DNA from: Ktedonobacteraceae bacterium
Lineage (GTDB): Bacteria; Chloroflexota; Ktedonobacteria; Ktedonobacterales; Ktedonobacteraceae
Length of the DNA: 64,000 nt
NCBI GenBank assembly: GCA_035653615.1
Contig: DASRBN010000037.1
Span: 187,736-251,735 of the forward strand
Direction of reading: 5' to 3'
Notes under the pieces: model-generated
What the model saw: only the letters and a program-made list of their open reading frames with translations
Told to the model about the DNA's origin: nothing
The model's database searches: none
Made by a program: the position numbers and the translations under genes
Shown: one piece after another, positions 35,751-44,501 of the stretch
Layout of the letters: each line of letters begins with the position of its first letter
How positions within the stretch are numbered: the first letter of the stretch is position 1

Positions 35751-37580
35751 ATGGCAATCAACAATGTAAGCAACACAGTAGGCAGAAGCAGTATGAGCGG
35801 AGAACAACTGCGTCAATCATTCTTGAGCTTCTTCGCCGAGCGCGGGCATACCATCATTCCCTCGGCCCCCCTCGTGCCTGAGAACGATCCAACCGCCCTC
35901 TTCATTAGCGCGGGTATGCAGCCGCTCGTCCCATATCTGCTGGGTGAGAGCCATCCCGGTGGGAAACGGCTGGCAAATGTACAAAAGTGCCTGCGCACCG
36001 ATGATATCGAAGAAGTTGGTGATATCAGCCACAACACCTTCTTTGAGATGCTCGGCTTCTGGTCTCTCGGCGACTACTGGAAGCAGGACTCGCAGCGCTG
36101 GACGCTTGAATGGTTCACCCAGGTGCTGGGACTGGAGCAAGAACGCATCTCGGTCACGGTCTTCGCGGGTGATAACGATGCTCCCCGCGATGATGAGGCG
36201 GCGCGCGTCTGGCTGGAACTCGGCATTCCGCAGGAGCGCATCTACTACCTGCCAAAAAAGGACAACTGGTGGGGGCCTGCCGGTACGACCGGCCCCTGCG
36301 GCCCCGATTCCGAGCTCTTCTATGATACCGGCCTTCCAAAGCATGGCCCCGACTGCCGTCCCGGCTGTAGTTGCGGCAAATATATCGAGATCGGCAACAA
36401 CGTCTTCTTGCAATATAACAAGACGGCGCAGGGTACCTTTGAACCGCTCAAGCAGCGTAACATCGATGTAGGTCTGGGATTGGAGCGCACGCTTTGCGTC
36501 GTACTTGGAACCGAGGATGTCTACTCGACCGATCTCTTCAGCACCATTGTGCAGCGCATCCATGAACTGCGAACTCGCCAGGGAAGTAAGATAGCGCTGC
36601 CACCTGAGCAAGAGCAGCGGCTGGTACGCATTATCGCCGATCACCTGCGAGCGGCGACATTTCTGATTGCCGATGGCGTGACGCCCAGCAACGTCGAACA
36701 GGGCTACATTTGCCGCCGCCTGATTCGTCGTGCGGTGCGTTGCGGTCACGAACTCGGCATATCCGGCGCGTTCATAGCTGAAGTTGCGCAGGCAGTAATC
36801 GACCGCTATGGAGCGGTCTATCCAGAACTGGATCAACACCGGACAACCATCGCCGGCGAGTTAACACGCGAGGAGGAGCGCTTTGGAAGGACGCTGGCAC
36901 GCGGCCTGCGTGAATTCGAGAAAATCGAGCAGGGATTGCACAGGCAGGGCCAGACGGTTGTACCCGGAGAGGCTGTCTTCCGCCTTTTTGATACCTTCGG
37001 CTTCCCACCGACCTTGACGGCAGAGTTGGCTCAGGAGCGTGGGCTAACTGCCGACCTTGAGGGCTTCGACACGCTTTTCAAGCGACACCAGGAGCGTTCG
37101 CGCCAGGCCAATACGGAAAAGTTCAAGGGCGGGCTGGCCGACCATAGCGAGCGCACCACGCAATTACATACCGCGACGCACCTGCTCCATCAAGCGTTGC
37201 GCGACGTGCTGGGAACGCATGTGCATCAGATGGGCAGCAATATCACGCCTCAACGCCTGCGCTTCGATTTCTCGCATCCTACAAAATTGACTCCCGCCGA
37301 GATCAAGCGCGTAGAAGATCGTGTCAACCAGCAAATTCAACGCGATTTGCCGGTTACTATGGAGGTGATGCCGCTGCAACAGGCGCTCGATCAAGGCGCG
37401 CTAGCTTTCTTCGGCGAGCGCTACGGCGACCTGGTCAAGGTCTATAAAATTGGCGATTACTCCATGGAGGTCTGTGGAGGCCCGCACGTTCAGCATACCG
37501 GCACAATGGGGCACTTCCGCGTACTCAAAGCCGAGAATATCGGTCAAGGTGTGCAGCGTATTCGTGCCGTCCTCGAGTAA
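35751..37580 (+). CDS. alaS: Alanyl-tRNA synthetase, short form without C-Ala domain
   Basis: 609 residues against about 870-890 for the standard enzyme. Residues 12-440 are the class II catalytic and tRNA-binding core (FISAGMQPLVPYLLG, KCLRTDDIEEVG, FFEMLGFWSLGDYW, VGLGLERTLCVVLG, RRLIRRAVRCG). The editing domain is present (TATHLLHQALRD; CGGPHVQHTGTMG, zinc residues). The beta-barrel linker between the two is shortened, and the C-Ala/DHHA1 region is absent; the protein ends just after RIRAVLE. ATG 35751 follows AAAAGGAG. Controlled by the T-box. The short form may be a second AlaRS or the sole one. Confidence 0.9.
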   Translation: MAINNVSNTVGRSSMSGEQLRQSFLSFFAERGHTIIPSAPLVPENDPTALFISAGMQPLVPYLLGESHPGGKRLANVQKCLRTDDIEEVGDISHNTFFEMLGFWSLGDYWKQDSQRWTLEWFTQVLGLEQERISVTVFAGDNDAPRDDEAARVWLELGIPQERIYYLPKKDNWWGPAGTTGPCGPDSELFYDTGLPKHGPDCRPGCSCGKYIEIGNNVFLQYNKTAQGTFEPLKQRNIDVGLGLERTLCVVLGTEDVYSTDLFSTIVQRIHELRTRQGSKIALPPEQEQRLVRIIADHLRAATFLIADGVTPSNVEQGYICRRLIRRAVRCGHELGISGAFIAEVAQAVIDRYGAVYPELDQHRTTIAGELTREEERFGRTLARGLREFEKIEQGLHRQGQTVVPGEAVFRLFDTFGFPPTLTAELAQERGLTADLEGFDTLFKRHQERSRQANTEKFKGGLADHSERTTQLHTATHLLHQALRDVLGTHVHQMGSNITPQRLRFDFSHPTKLTPAEIKRVEDRVNQQIQRDLPVTMEVMPLQQALDQGALAFFGERYGDLVKVYKIGDYSMEVCGGPHVQHTGTMGHFRVLKAENIGQGVQRIRAVLE

Positions 37581-37589
37581 AGCAGGGAC

Positions 37590-37889
37590 TTAGTGTATCC
37601 GGTCAAATTGCAAGTGCCCAGGAATGTGTACTTGCAATTTGACCGGGTGATTCATTTCCTCAACTTCTGAGGAAGCTGCTTCCGGCATAGCTTCTCGTCC
37701 CGCGATAATGTGTTTCAAGCGTGGCTTCGCAATGGCAACATAATCGCTCGTCTTCAGCACCATTGAGCGATCCAGGCGGGCTGCATTGAAGTAGATTTCG
37801 TCGTTTTCGAGCAGGGAGGGATCGACGACCAGTTCCAGATCCGGGTTGAAGGAGAATGGCAAAATTGTGCCAGTTTCAGGAAGAGTATA
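37590..37889 (-). pseudogene. Truncated YbaK-family aminoacyl-tRNA deacylase
   Basis: An open frame with no start codon encodes only the C-terminal half of a YbaK/ProX-type deacylase: TGTILPFSFNPDLELVVDPS, then ENDEIYFNAARLDRSMVLKT and YVAIAKPRLKHI. A stop (37890-37892) closes the frame upstream. The N-terminal catalytic part is missing. The C-terminal tail runs into the palindrome at 37599-37646. The family clears mischarged tRNA; being next to alaS may be chance. Confidence 0.7.
37599..37646. repeat. 17-bp perfect inverted repeat after alaS
   Basis: CCGGTCAAATTGCAAGT, 14-nt loop, then its exact complement. No T-run follows on either strand, so a standard intrinsic terminator is unlikely; a mobile-element end or an mRNA 3' stabiliser is possible. 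Confidence 0.75.
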
Positions 37890-37925
37890 TCACGAACCGG
37901 GAAATAAATCGTCACAGATGAGCAA

Positions 37926-38579
37926 TCAGTCCTCGAGTTCCTGCACGTTTGTATGAATGATGAGCAGCATCCCTTGCTCTAAAGATACCTCGGCCTTCTC
38001 TGCCGTCAAGACATTGCTCACGCCTCGTGGCCTGCCAAAATGAAGCGTCTCGCCATGCAAGGGATAATAAAGGCCATTGGTTCGCACGCCATGAGCCTCA
38101 CCCGTTAGAGGGATTAGTGAGAGAAGGTCACCACTATTGCCCTCAATCGCAGAGCTTCCAGGCCCGCGCAGTAACCAGCACACCATCGGCCCATCCACAA
38201 TCCGTATCGGAACGTTCTCATACGCGGCTAACAACATCATATTTGCCACCGTATGATCAAAGCGTGCGCCACCCAGAGCTCCCAGTAAGGTAATACTGGT
38301 TGCTCCATGCTCTATCGCGGTATCGATGGCTAGCTCTGTATCGGTCTCGTCTTTTTCAACGGGCGCCTGGATGATCTGACTGCCTCGCTCTTGCAATTCC
38401 TGCAAGGGTAAAGCTCCCAGCGAGTCGAAATCACCAACGACTATCGCGGGATGAATACCATAGTGTAACGCGGTCGCGGCCCCACTATCCGCGGCGAGCA
38501 CGAGATCTGCTGAGGCGATGGCCGCCTCTATCGCTTTTCCCGCTCGCAGCGTTCCCCCCGCAAAGATCACGGCATGCAT
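37926..38579 (-). CDS. thiN: Thiamine pyrophosphokinase
   Basis: 217 residues, normal size. Transfers pyrophosphate from ATP to thiamine to make thiamine diphosphate. Visible: VLAADSGAATALHYGIHPAI, VVGDFDSL (conserved Asp pair), KDETDTELAID and GALGGARFDHTVANMMLL, the diagnostic D-x-D-S and G-R-x-D-H motifs. The C-terminal beta domain ends in GMLLIIHT. ATG at 38579. No TPP riboswitch is seen upstream. Confidence 0.93.
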   Translation of the reverse strand: MHAVIFAGGTLRAGKAIEAAIASADLVLAADSGAATALHYGIHPAIVVGDFDSLGALPLQELQERGSQIIQAPVEKDETDTELAIDTAIEHGATSITLLGALGGARFDHTVANMMLLAAYENVPIRIVDGPMVCWLLRGPGSSAIEGNSGDLLSLIPLTGEAHGVRTNGLYYPLHGETLHFGRPRGVSNVLTAEKAEVSLEQGMLLIIHTNVQELED

Positions 38580-38696
38580 TTTGGCATCCTTTCGGCTATT
38601 TTCGTGCCTATATCTTCTAATAATACGTTATAGTATGCAGTGGCAAGAAGCCTGCTCATGCTCTACGAAATAACTTAGAGGTAATATATCAACAGT

Positions 38697-40052
38697 ATGC
38701 TTTCTCGGAATAAAACGAACCAGCCCCAATCCTGGGGTCGCTATCCAAAGATTGAATCGAGTGAAGTCAAGACCATTTACTGGCGCAACGAACTGCCCGA
38801 CCTGGCGGAGTTTCACGAACCTGTGTTGCCATATGCCTATGGTCGCAGCTACGGCGATAGCTGCCTCAATGAAGGCGGCGTCTCTATCGATGTCAGCCAC
38901 CTGCAGCGTTTTATCTCTTTCGACGAGGACAAGGGCTTGTTGTGCTGTGAAGCAGGGGTATCGCTTGCGCAAGTCCTCGATGTCATGGTTCCACGCGGCT
39001 GGTTTTTGCCCGTCTCACCTGGCACCAAGTTTGTCTCCGTCGGCGGGGCCATTGCCAACGACATTCACGGCAAAAACCATCATCGTGCCGGCACCTTCGG
39101 CTGCCATGTCACACGTTTTGAATTACTGCGCTCCAACGGCCAGCGCCTTATCTGTTCTCCAGACGAAAATCGTGAGCTTTTCCAGGCTACCATCGGCGGC
39201 CTCGGCCTCACCGGCATCATCTTATGGGCCGAAATTCAGTTAAAGCCCATCGTCAACCCATACATCGACATGGACCATATCCGTTTTACCTCGCTGGACG
39301 AATTTTTCGCCATCTCTGCTGAATCCGACCAGGATTACGAGTACACCATGTCCTGGGTCGATATCCTGATCGGTGGTGATAACCTGTGCCGGGGCATCTT
39401 TATGCGCGGCAACCACAATGCATCTCGCGAACTGGCCGCGAAGCCGCCAAAAAAGCGCTTGCCGCTGGCACTACCATTTAATTTCCCATCCTTCGTCTTG
39501 AACACGCTCACCGTCAAATCGTTCAATGAACTCTATTATCATGTCCAACGAAGTAAGAAGGTCCACAAAACCATCCCCTATGACCCGTTTTTCTACCCGC
39601 TCGACTCGATTCACGAGTGGAACCGCATGTATGGCAAGCGCGGCTTCTTGCAATACCAGTTCGTCGTCCCGTTTGCCGTCGCGCACGATGCGATGCGAGA
39701 AATCCTTGCTCGCATCCGGCATTCAGGCGAAGGCTCATTCCTGACCGTACTCAAAAAATTCGGCGATATAGAATCTCCCGGCATGCTCTCCTTCCCCCGG
39801 CCAGGGTTGACGCTGGCCCTGGATTTTGCCTATGGCGGCCAGAAGACGCTGCGACTGCTCGATGATCTCGACGCAATCGTGCGCCAGAGCGGCGGAGCGG
39901 TTTATCCGGCCAAAGACGCGCGTATGAGCGCCGAGAGCTTCCAGACCTTTTTCCCACGTTGGGGAGAATTTTCACAGTATGTTGATCCCCACTTCTCCTC
40001 CAGCTTCTGGCGGCGGGTGAGTTCTTCGAAGAAATTGGCGATGGTGAAATAG
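38697..40052 (+). CDS. FAD-linked oxidoreductase, DprE1-like
   Basis: 451 residues. N-terminal PCMH-type FAD domain (about 35-200: YAYGRSYGDSCLNEGG, GWFLPVSPGTKFVSVGGAIA, ANDIHGKNHH with the FAD-loop His, ATIGGLGLTGIIL). The C-terminal substrate domain carries YDPFFYPLDSIHEWNRMYG. DprE1 oxidises decaprenylphosphoryl-ribose at C2' as the first half of epimerisation to the arabinose donor. The next gene, 2 nt away, is the matching reductase, which supports this role. The polyprenyl substrate and final sugar in this organism are unknown. Confidence 0.82.
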   Translation: MLSRNKTNQPQSWGRYPKIESSEVKTIYWRNELPDLAEFHEPVLPYAYGRSYGDSCLNEGGVSIDVSHLQRFISFDEDKGLLCCEAGVSLAQVLDVMVPRGWFLPVSPGTKFVSVGGAIANDIHGKNHHRAGTFGCHVTRFELLRSNGQRLICSPDENRELFQATIGGLGLTGIILWAEIQLKPIVNPYIDMDHIRFTSLDEFFAISAESDQDYEYTMSWVDILIGGDNLCRGIFMRGNHNASRELAAKPPKKRLPLALPFNFPSFVLNTLTVKSFNELYYHVQRSKKVHKTIPYDPFFYPLDSIHEWNRMYGKRGFLQYQFVVPFAVAHDAMREILARIRHSGEGSFLTVLKKFGDIESPGMLSFPRPGLTLALDFAYGGQKTLRLLDDLDAIVRQSGGAVYPAKDARMSAESFQTFFPRWGEFSQYVDPHFSSSFWRRVSSSKKLAMVK

Positions 40053-40053
40053 C

Positions 40054-40788
40054 ATGAGAATCATGATTGTAGGGGCAACATCGGCGATTGCCCATGAGAC
40101 GGCAAAGTGCTTTGCCAGGGACGGCGCCGAGTTTTTTCTAGTCGCGCGCAACGCCGAAAAGCTGCAAGATGTAAGTAACGACCTCAAAGTGCGCGGCGCA
40201 AAACGTGTAGAAACTTTCCTGCTGGATGTCAACGACCTCGAACGCCACGAAGAACTCGTTGACTCCGCCGTCCTTGCCCTCGACGGCCTGGATGCGGTAT
40301 TGATTTCGCACGGCACGCTGGGAAATCAGCAGAAGTGCGAACACAGCGTCTCAGAAACATTGAAGGAATTTACCACCAATTGCACCAGCGTCATCTCCCT
40401 GTTGACACTGCTGGCCAACTATTTTGAACAGCAGAAACGTGGTTGTATCGCCGTCGTCTCCTCAGTTGCCGGTGATCGTGGCCGCAAGAGCAATTACGTC
40501 TATGGCTCCACCAAGGCAGCGGTGACTGCTTTTCTCTCCGGGTTACGCGGTCGTCTCTCCAACTCCGGCGTGACCGTGATCACAGTGAAACCGGGATTGG
40601 TCGATACGCCCATGACTGCCTCCTTGAGAAAGGGCCTGCTTTTCGCCAGCCCGCGTAAAGTAGGCGAGGGCATTTATCAAGCCATCCAGAAAAAGAGAGA
40701 GGTAGTCTATCTCCCCTGGTTCTGGCGCTATATCATGCTAATTGTGAAGGTGATTCCTGAGCCGGTATTTAAGAGACTTTCATTCTGA
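40054..40788 (+). CDS. Short-chain dehydrogenase, DprE2-like
   Basis: 244 residues, starting 2 nt after the dprE1-like stop. NAD(P) site: MIVGATSAIAHETAKCFARD (residues 4-23, G-x-x-S/A-x-I pattern). Catalytic residues: SSVAGDRGRKSNYVYGSTKAA, with Ser, Tyr and Lys in the SDR spacing. The C-terminal end is hydrophobic, as in membrane-associated DprE2. Would reduce the 2'-keto intermediate to the arabino sugar. Its last 20 bp overlap the convergent glycosidase gene. Confidence 0.82.
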   Translation: MRIMIVGATSAIAHETAKCFARDGAEFFLVARNAEKLQDVSNDLKVRGAKRVETFLLDVNDLERHEELVDSAVLALDGLDAVLISHGTLGNQQKCEHSVSETLKEFTTNCTSVISLLTLLANYFEQQKRGCIAVVSSVAGDRGRKSNYVYGSTKAAVTAFLSGLRGRLSNSGVTVITVKPGLVDTPMTASLRKGLLFASPRKVGEGIYQAIQKKREVVYLPWFWRYIMLIVKVIPEPVFKRLSF

Positions 40789-41611
40789 CAATAATCACAA
40801 TGGGCAACATCGCGCTCGAATCAATCGCTACGTGCTGCTTCCCCGCGTTCACATACAATCCAGTAGAGGCTCCGCCATCGAGATTGAGTGCATTGTAAAT
40901 CGAGAGGTCTGAGCCGACGAGTTGATCGGCAAGCTCGTCCAGTGAGAACACCTGGCCGGGACTGACAATGAACAGCAATCGGCCCTGTTTATCCGTTGCG
41001 ACAACGCTGCGCGGCGTCATCGCTGCATCAGCATTAAACTGCGTGCGCTTGCCGTCCAGGACAAGCATAGGGGATGATTGTGTAGCCTGCTGCAACTGTT
41101 CGCTGTCCGGATCATATGGTTGCTGGTGCAGCGAACGCAGACTGATGGTTCCCTGCGCGTTTACGGAAAGCATACCGCCGAAACCCACGTAAGATTGTCC
41201 AAAGACATGCCCGTTTGAAACAACCAGCGCTGTCGCGTGATCTTGCGTATCGAAGTACCCCCCATTGATGATCGCTGTTGCCTTTTCCTGCTGCATCCAT
41301 TGGCTCAGCAGCAGCGGTCGATTGGGCGAGTAACCGACGCTCAAACTAATAGCGTGAGGATCAAAACGCACAATCGTAACGGTATCATCATCGCCCCCCG
41401 GACTCTTCCAGTCTTCATAACGCACCTGCACACCCTGCCCGGCATTATTCCACACATTCAATGCCGTAGCCGTCGCCTGCGCGGATGAGGTCACCGGCGT
41501 TCCATTAACAGTGACGGATGGAACGCCGCACGCAATGAGGGGTAGCAAAAGCAGACCGAGAAGCAAACAGAGTTTGATATATGGGCGTTTAAGCGGCATC
41601 ACCTTTTCCAT
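40769..41611 (-). CDS. Phosphodiester glycosidase-family lipoprotein (NAGPA-like)
   Basis: 280 residues. Signal peptide with lipobox LLPLIAC at about residue 28. The mature domain fits the NAGPA/phosphodiester glycosidase family: AIINGGYFDTQDHATALVVS, GFGGMLSV, PRSVVATDKQGRLLFIVSPG, and LNLDGGASTGLYVNAGK near the end (Asp-Gly-Gly active-site segment). Such enzymes cleave sugar-phosphodiester bonds in wall polymers outside the cell. The 5' end overlaps gatD by 13 nt, so it is probably co-transcribed with the murT-gatD genes. Confidence 0.85.
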   Translation of the reverse strand: MEKVMPLKRPYIKLCLLLGLLLLPLIACGVPSVTVNGTPVTSSAQATATALNVWNNAGQGVQVRYEDWKSPGGDDDTVTIVRFDPHAISLSVGYSPNRPLLLSQWMQQEKATAIINGGYFDTQDHATALVVSNGHVFGQSYVGFGGMLSVNAQGTISLRSLHQQPYDPDSEQLQQATQSSPMLVLDGKRTQFNADAAMTPRSVVATDKQGRLLFIVSPGQVFSLDELADQLVGSDLSIYNALNLDGGASTGLYVNAGKQHVAIDSSAMLPIVIIVRMKVS

Positions 41612-42402
41612 GGAGTGGCTTCAATCGCGGACATTGTGCCCTTGAACTGCATCGCCAGTTTCAACGCGGCATCGTGGGCGGCATTTTCTACCTCATCGTC
41701 CAGGGGAGCCAGTTCGACCTTCCCATAGCGCCGTTCCAGGGCCAGTTCGATCAGGAAATCGGTGAACCAGGGGTTTTTGGGCAGCACCGGCCCATGCAGG
41801 TAGGTGCCAAACACATTTTTATAGACTGCCCCCTCGAAGCCGTCCTTGCCGTTGTTGCCCCAACCGACAATCACCTTCCCAAGTGGCTTCACGTTGGAGC
41901 CAAGATAGGTACGCCCGCTGTGGTTTTCATAGCCTACCAGCACCTTCTTACCTATATGCCCCAGTTCGCATTCCATTGCCATATGCGTCATAAAACGCGT
42001 ATCGCCGGCTTCGGTATAGAAGTCGAGCAGGCCAACTCCCTTGAGTTCTGGCCCGGAAAATGGCTTGTAATAATGCCCGAGTAGTTGAAAACCCGCGCAT
42101 ACACTGAGAAAAACAGTATTTGATTCCGCGGCCTCACGCAAAGAAGGAGCCTTGGCCTGAATATCGCGCGAGGCCAGTTCCATCTCGCGGTCGGCTCCTC
42201 CATGGAACAGAATCAGGTCATATTGAGTAAAATCGGGCGTTTGTTTCACGAAAATTGGCTCGACCTCTGTCCGGATGCCGCGCCATTGACAACGTTTCTC
42301 GATTGAGAAAAGATTGCCGCGGTCGGCAGCGACACTCATCAGCGTTGGATAAAGGTGGCCGATCTTCAAAACCATGCCGGTATCCTGTATGTGCTCGCTC
42401 AT
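41599..42402 (-). CDS. gatD: Lipid II isoglutaminyl synthase, glutaminase subunit
   Basis: 267 residues. Glutaminase partner of MurT; feeds ammonia to amidate D-Glu of lipid II. Visible: LYPTLMSVAADRGNLFSIEK, DLILFHGGADREMEL, nucleophile Cys in VFLSVCAGFQLLGHYYK, VGYENHSGRTYLG, and GTYLHGPVLPKNPWFTDFLI with the catalytic His. Separated from murT by about 300 bp, unlike the tight murT-gatD pairs of many Firmicutes. Overlaps the next gene by 13 nt. Confidence 0.92.
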   Translation of the reverse strand: MSEHIQDTGMVLKIGHLYPTLMSVAADRGNLFSIEKRCQWRGIRTEVEPIFVKQTPDFTQYDLILFHGGADREMELASRDIQAKAPSLREAAESNTVFLSVCAGFQLLGHYYKPFSGPELKGVGLLDFYTEAGDTRFMTHMAMECELGHIGKKVLVGYENHSGRTYLGSNVKPLGKVIVGWGNNGKDGFEGAVYKNVFGTYLHGPVLPKNPWFTDFLIELALERRYGKVELAPLDDEVENAAHDAALKLAMQFKGTMSAIEATPWKR

Positions 42403-42634
42403 TACAAATTCATCCCTCTCAGAAAAATCTGAATCAAATCCCTCGCAAGTGCCCCAAATTTCGCCTGTTTCGACATATCACGCTTGTATAAAACGAAATA
42501 GCCTGGCATTTCATCACGGAAGTTGCTGACCGGGGTAGTATCGCCTATCTTGCTTTTCAGACCACGTCCATAGGAAATGAAAACTCAACAACCAGTCATT
42601 TTACAACTTTATAGATAGTCCATGCGTATTAACC

Positions 42635-42695
42635 AGAGGAGCAGTTAACGAATGACTTCCCCCACTCTCTCCAAACCAGCGTTAACTGCTCTTCT
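42635..42695. repeat. Inverted repeat between murT and gatD
   Basis: AGAGGAGCAGTTAACG at 42635-42650 and CGTTAACTGCTCTTCT at 42680-42695 pair over 16 bp with one mismatch around a 29-nt loop. The hairpin lies at the murT stop codon and could weaken read-through into gatD or stabilise the murT mRNA. Confidence 0.65.
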
Positions 42696-42699
42696 CCCA

Positions 42700-44208
42700 T
42701 TACTCTTCCCAGAAATGCTTCACCCACCCCCGCTTCTGCATGATGCGGCGAAATTCGTGCGTGGGCGTGTAGCTGCACAGGATATAGAGCGTTCCACCAG
42801 GGCCGGCGTTCTTGAGGGCCGCGTCCAGGGCAGCTTCGCGGTCAACAATCATTTGTATCTTCTCTACCGGCACGTCGGCGTATTTCAGTCGCATCGCCAG
42901 TTCCTCCGGCTTGTTGCCGCTGCACACCACATCGACAATAGACGGCGCGATTTCTTCGATATCTACATCCCATAGCCAGGAAAAGTCTTCACCATCCACA
43001 AGTGTATGACTTGCGGCAAGCAAGAGATGTTTTTGACCGGGATGCTGGGCTATCAGGCGCAGCATCAGGTTGAAGGAAGTCGGATTTTTCACAAAGGATA
43101 GGTAGATGGTCGCGTCTCCTGCCTGAATCTTTTCCAGGCGACCAAAAGCGGGCCGGATGGTCGCCAGCGCCGCCGGCATCTTCTCTTTGTCCAGGCCGGT
43201 GGCCAGTGATGCTCCGATAGCAGCTGCCGCGTTATAGACATTATGTAGCCCTGGCAGCGGTATATCCAGTGTCATGGGTCCCTGGGGAGTGCGCAGTTCT
43301 ACGTGTGTCGGTCCCTGACCATCCGCGGCCAGCTTCACCGAAGTGGCTGCGATATCCAGTTTGGGCAGCGTGTAGCCGCAATTGGGGCAGCGGTAAATAC
43401 CCAGGTGCGACATGTAGGCCACCTCGTACAGCAAATCCTCCTGGCAATGGATGCAGCGAATGACATCCGCCGATTGTTCAGGCACGGGAGTTCCAACTTC
43501 AGTCGTTTCCAGGCCAAAAAAGAGCCGCTTCGCCTTCGCATGTTGCCCGAAATTGGCGACCTGTGGATCATTCCCGTTCAACAGGATCGTAGCCGTTTCC
43601 GGCAGGTCTTCAAGCACCTTATTCAGCGCCCTGGCCACCGAGTAGATTTCACCATAACGGTCCAGTTGATCGCGAAAGATATTGGTAATGACCACCACAT
43701 CAGGCGAAATCTCGGGTACTGCCAGCGCCATCGTGCCCTCGTCGATCTCAAACAGCAAGACATCGCTATCCAGTTGTCCGAAAATGTTGGCGAAATTGAC
43801 GGCGACCGAGGTTACTCCTTGCAGCAAGTTGGAGCCGGTGCGATTATGCGAGATGCGCTTGCCATCTTGCTTTGCTATGGCCGCGGTCATGCGAGCGGTC
43901 GTGGTTTTACCGTTGCTGCCGGTAATCACAATTTTCTTCGCCGTACTTGTGCCGATAACAGATCTCAGTACATTCGGGTCGATGCGCCGCGCGATCATTC
44001 CTGGTAGGCTTGTTCCGCCACCAATACGCAGCAGTCGTCCCGTTGCCCCTGCCAGCTTTCCCGCCGAAATAGCTAGAGAAAGACGCGCTCTACCCAGAGG
44101 TGTAATAGCTTTTTTGCTCCCGGAAGAGATGTTCTGGGATAGAATTTCACCTTGAACTACTACCTCATCAAGCTTGTTCTCAGAGGTATCTACATGTTCT
44201 TTTACCAT
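42700..44208 (-). CDS. murT: Lipid II isoglutaminyl synthase, Mur ligase-like subunit
   Basis: 502 residues. ATP-binding: IVITGSNGKTTTARMTAAIA (P-loop, about residue 95). Substrate-domain motifs: DEGTMALAVPEI, NIFRDQLDRYGEI. A Cys4 zinc module typical of MurT follows (CIHCQEDLLYEVAYMSHLG, then CPNCGY). Beyond it FVKNPTSFNLMLRLIAQ marks the DUF1727 C-terminal domain. Forms the amidating complex with GatD at the cytoplasmic face of the membrane. Presence of this pair speaks for a Gram-positive-like cell wall. N-terminal 40 residues are a low-complexity extension. Confidence 0.93.
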   Translation of the reverse strand: MVKEHVDTSENKLDEVVVQGEILSQNISSGSKKAITPLGRARLSLAISAGKLAGATGRLLRIGGGTSLPGMIARRIDPNVLRSVIGTSTAKKIVITGSNGKTTTARMTAAIAKQDGKRISHNRTGSNLLQGVTSVAVNFANIFGQLDSDVLLFEIDEGTMALAVPEISPDVVVITNIFRDQLDRYGEIYSVARALNKVLEDLPETATILLNGNDPQVANFGQHAKAKRLFFGLETTEVGTPVPEQSADVIRCIHCQEDLLYEVAYMSHLGIYRCPNCGYTLPKLDIAATSVKLAADGQGPTHVELRTPQGPMTLDIPLPGLHNVYNAAAAIGASLATGLDKEKMPAALATIRPAFGRLEKIQAGDATIYLSFVKNPTSFNLMLRLIAQHPGQKHLLLAASHTLVDGEDFSWLWDVDIEEIAPSIVDVVCSGNKPEELAMRLKYADVPVEKIQMIVDREAALDAALKNAGPGGTLYILCSYTPTHEFRRIMQKRGWVKHFWEE

Positions 44209-44501
44209 AAGACCTCGCCAATTCAGTTCATTTCAATGCCGCATGCAGTATAGCAAAACAGAAAAGATGCGGCAAGTGTTGCGCTTGACTCCTGGCTCTA
44301 TCTCCGCCCGCTTGTAATAAAATTAGTACTTTCAGGCTATATTTCATCGTGCTTCAGGACATTTCAAAAATTATTTGATATGATCTGCATGTTCCCATTC
44401 ATCTGTGCAGAGGCATACATATATGCCTCTGCTTACTTGTGCCATTGAGGAACATACTGGTAGAAGCATACAAGTTGCTTATCAATTCGAAAGGACATAA
44501 A

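Noticed and set aside
35817-36839. 340-codon open frame antisense to alaS
   Set aside because: Shadow of the strongly conserved alaS frame; no motif or ribosome site.
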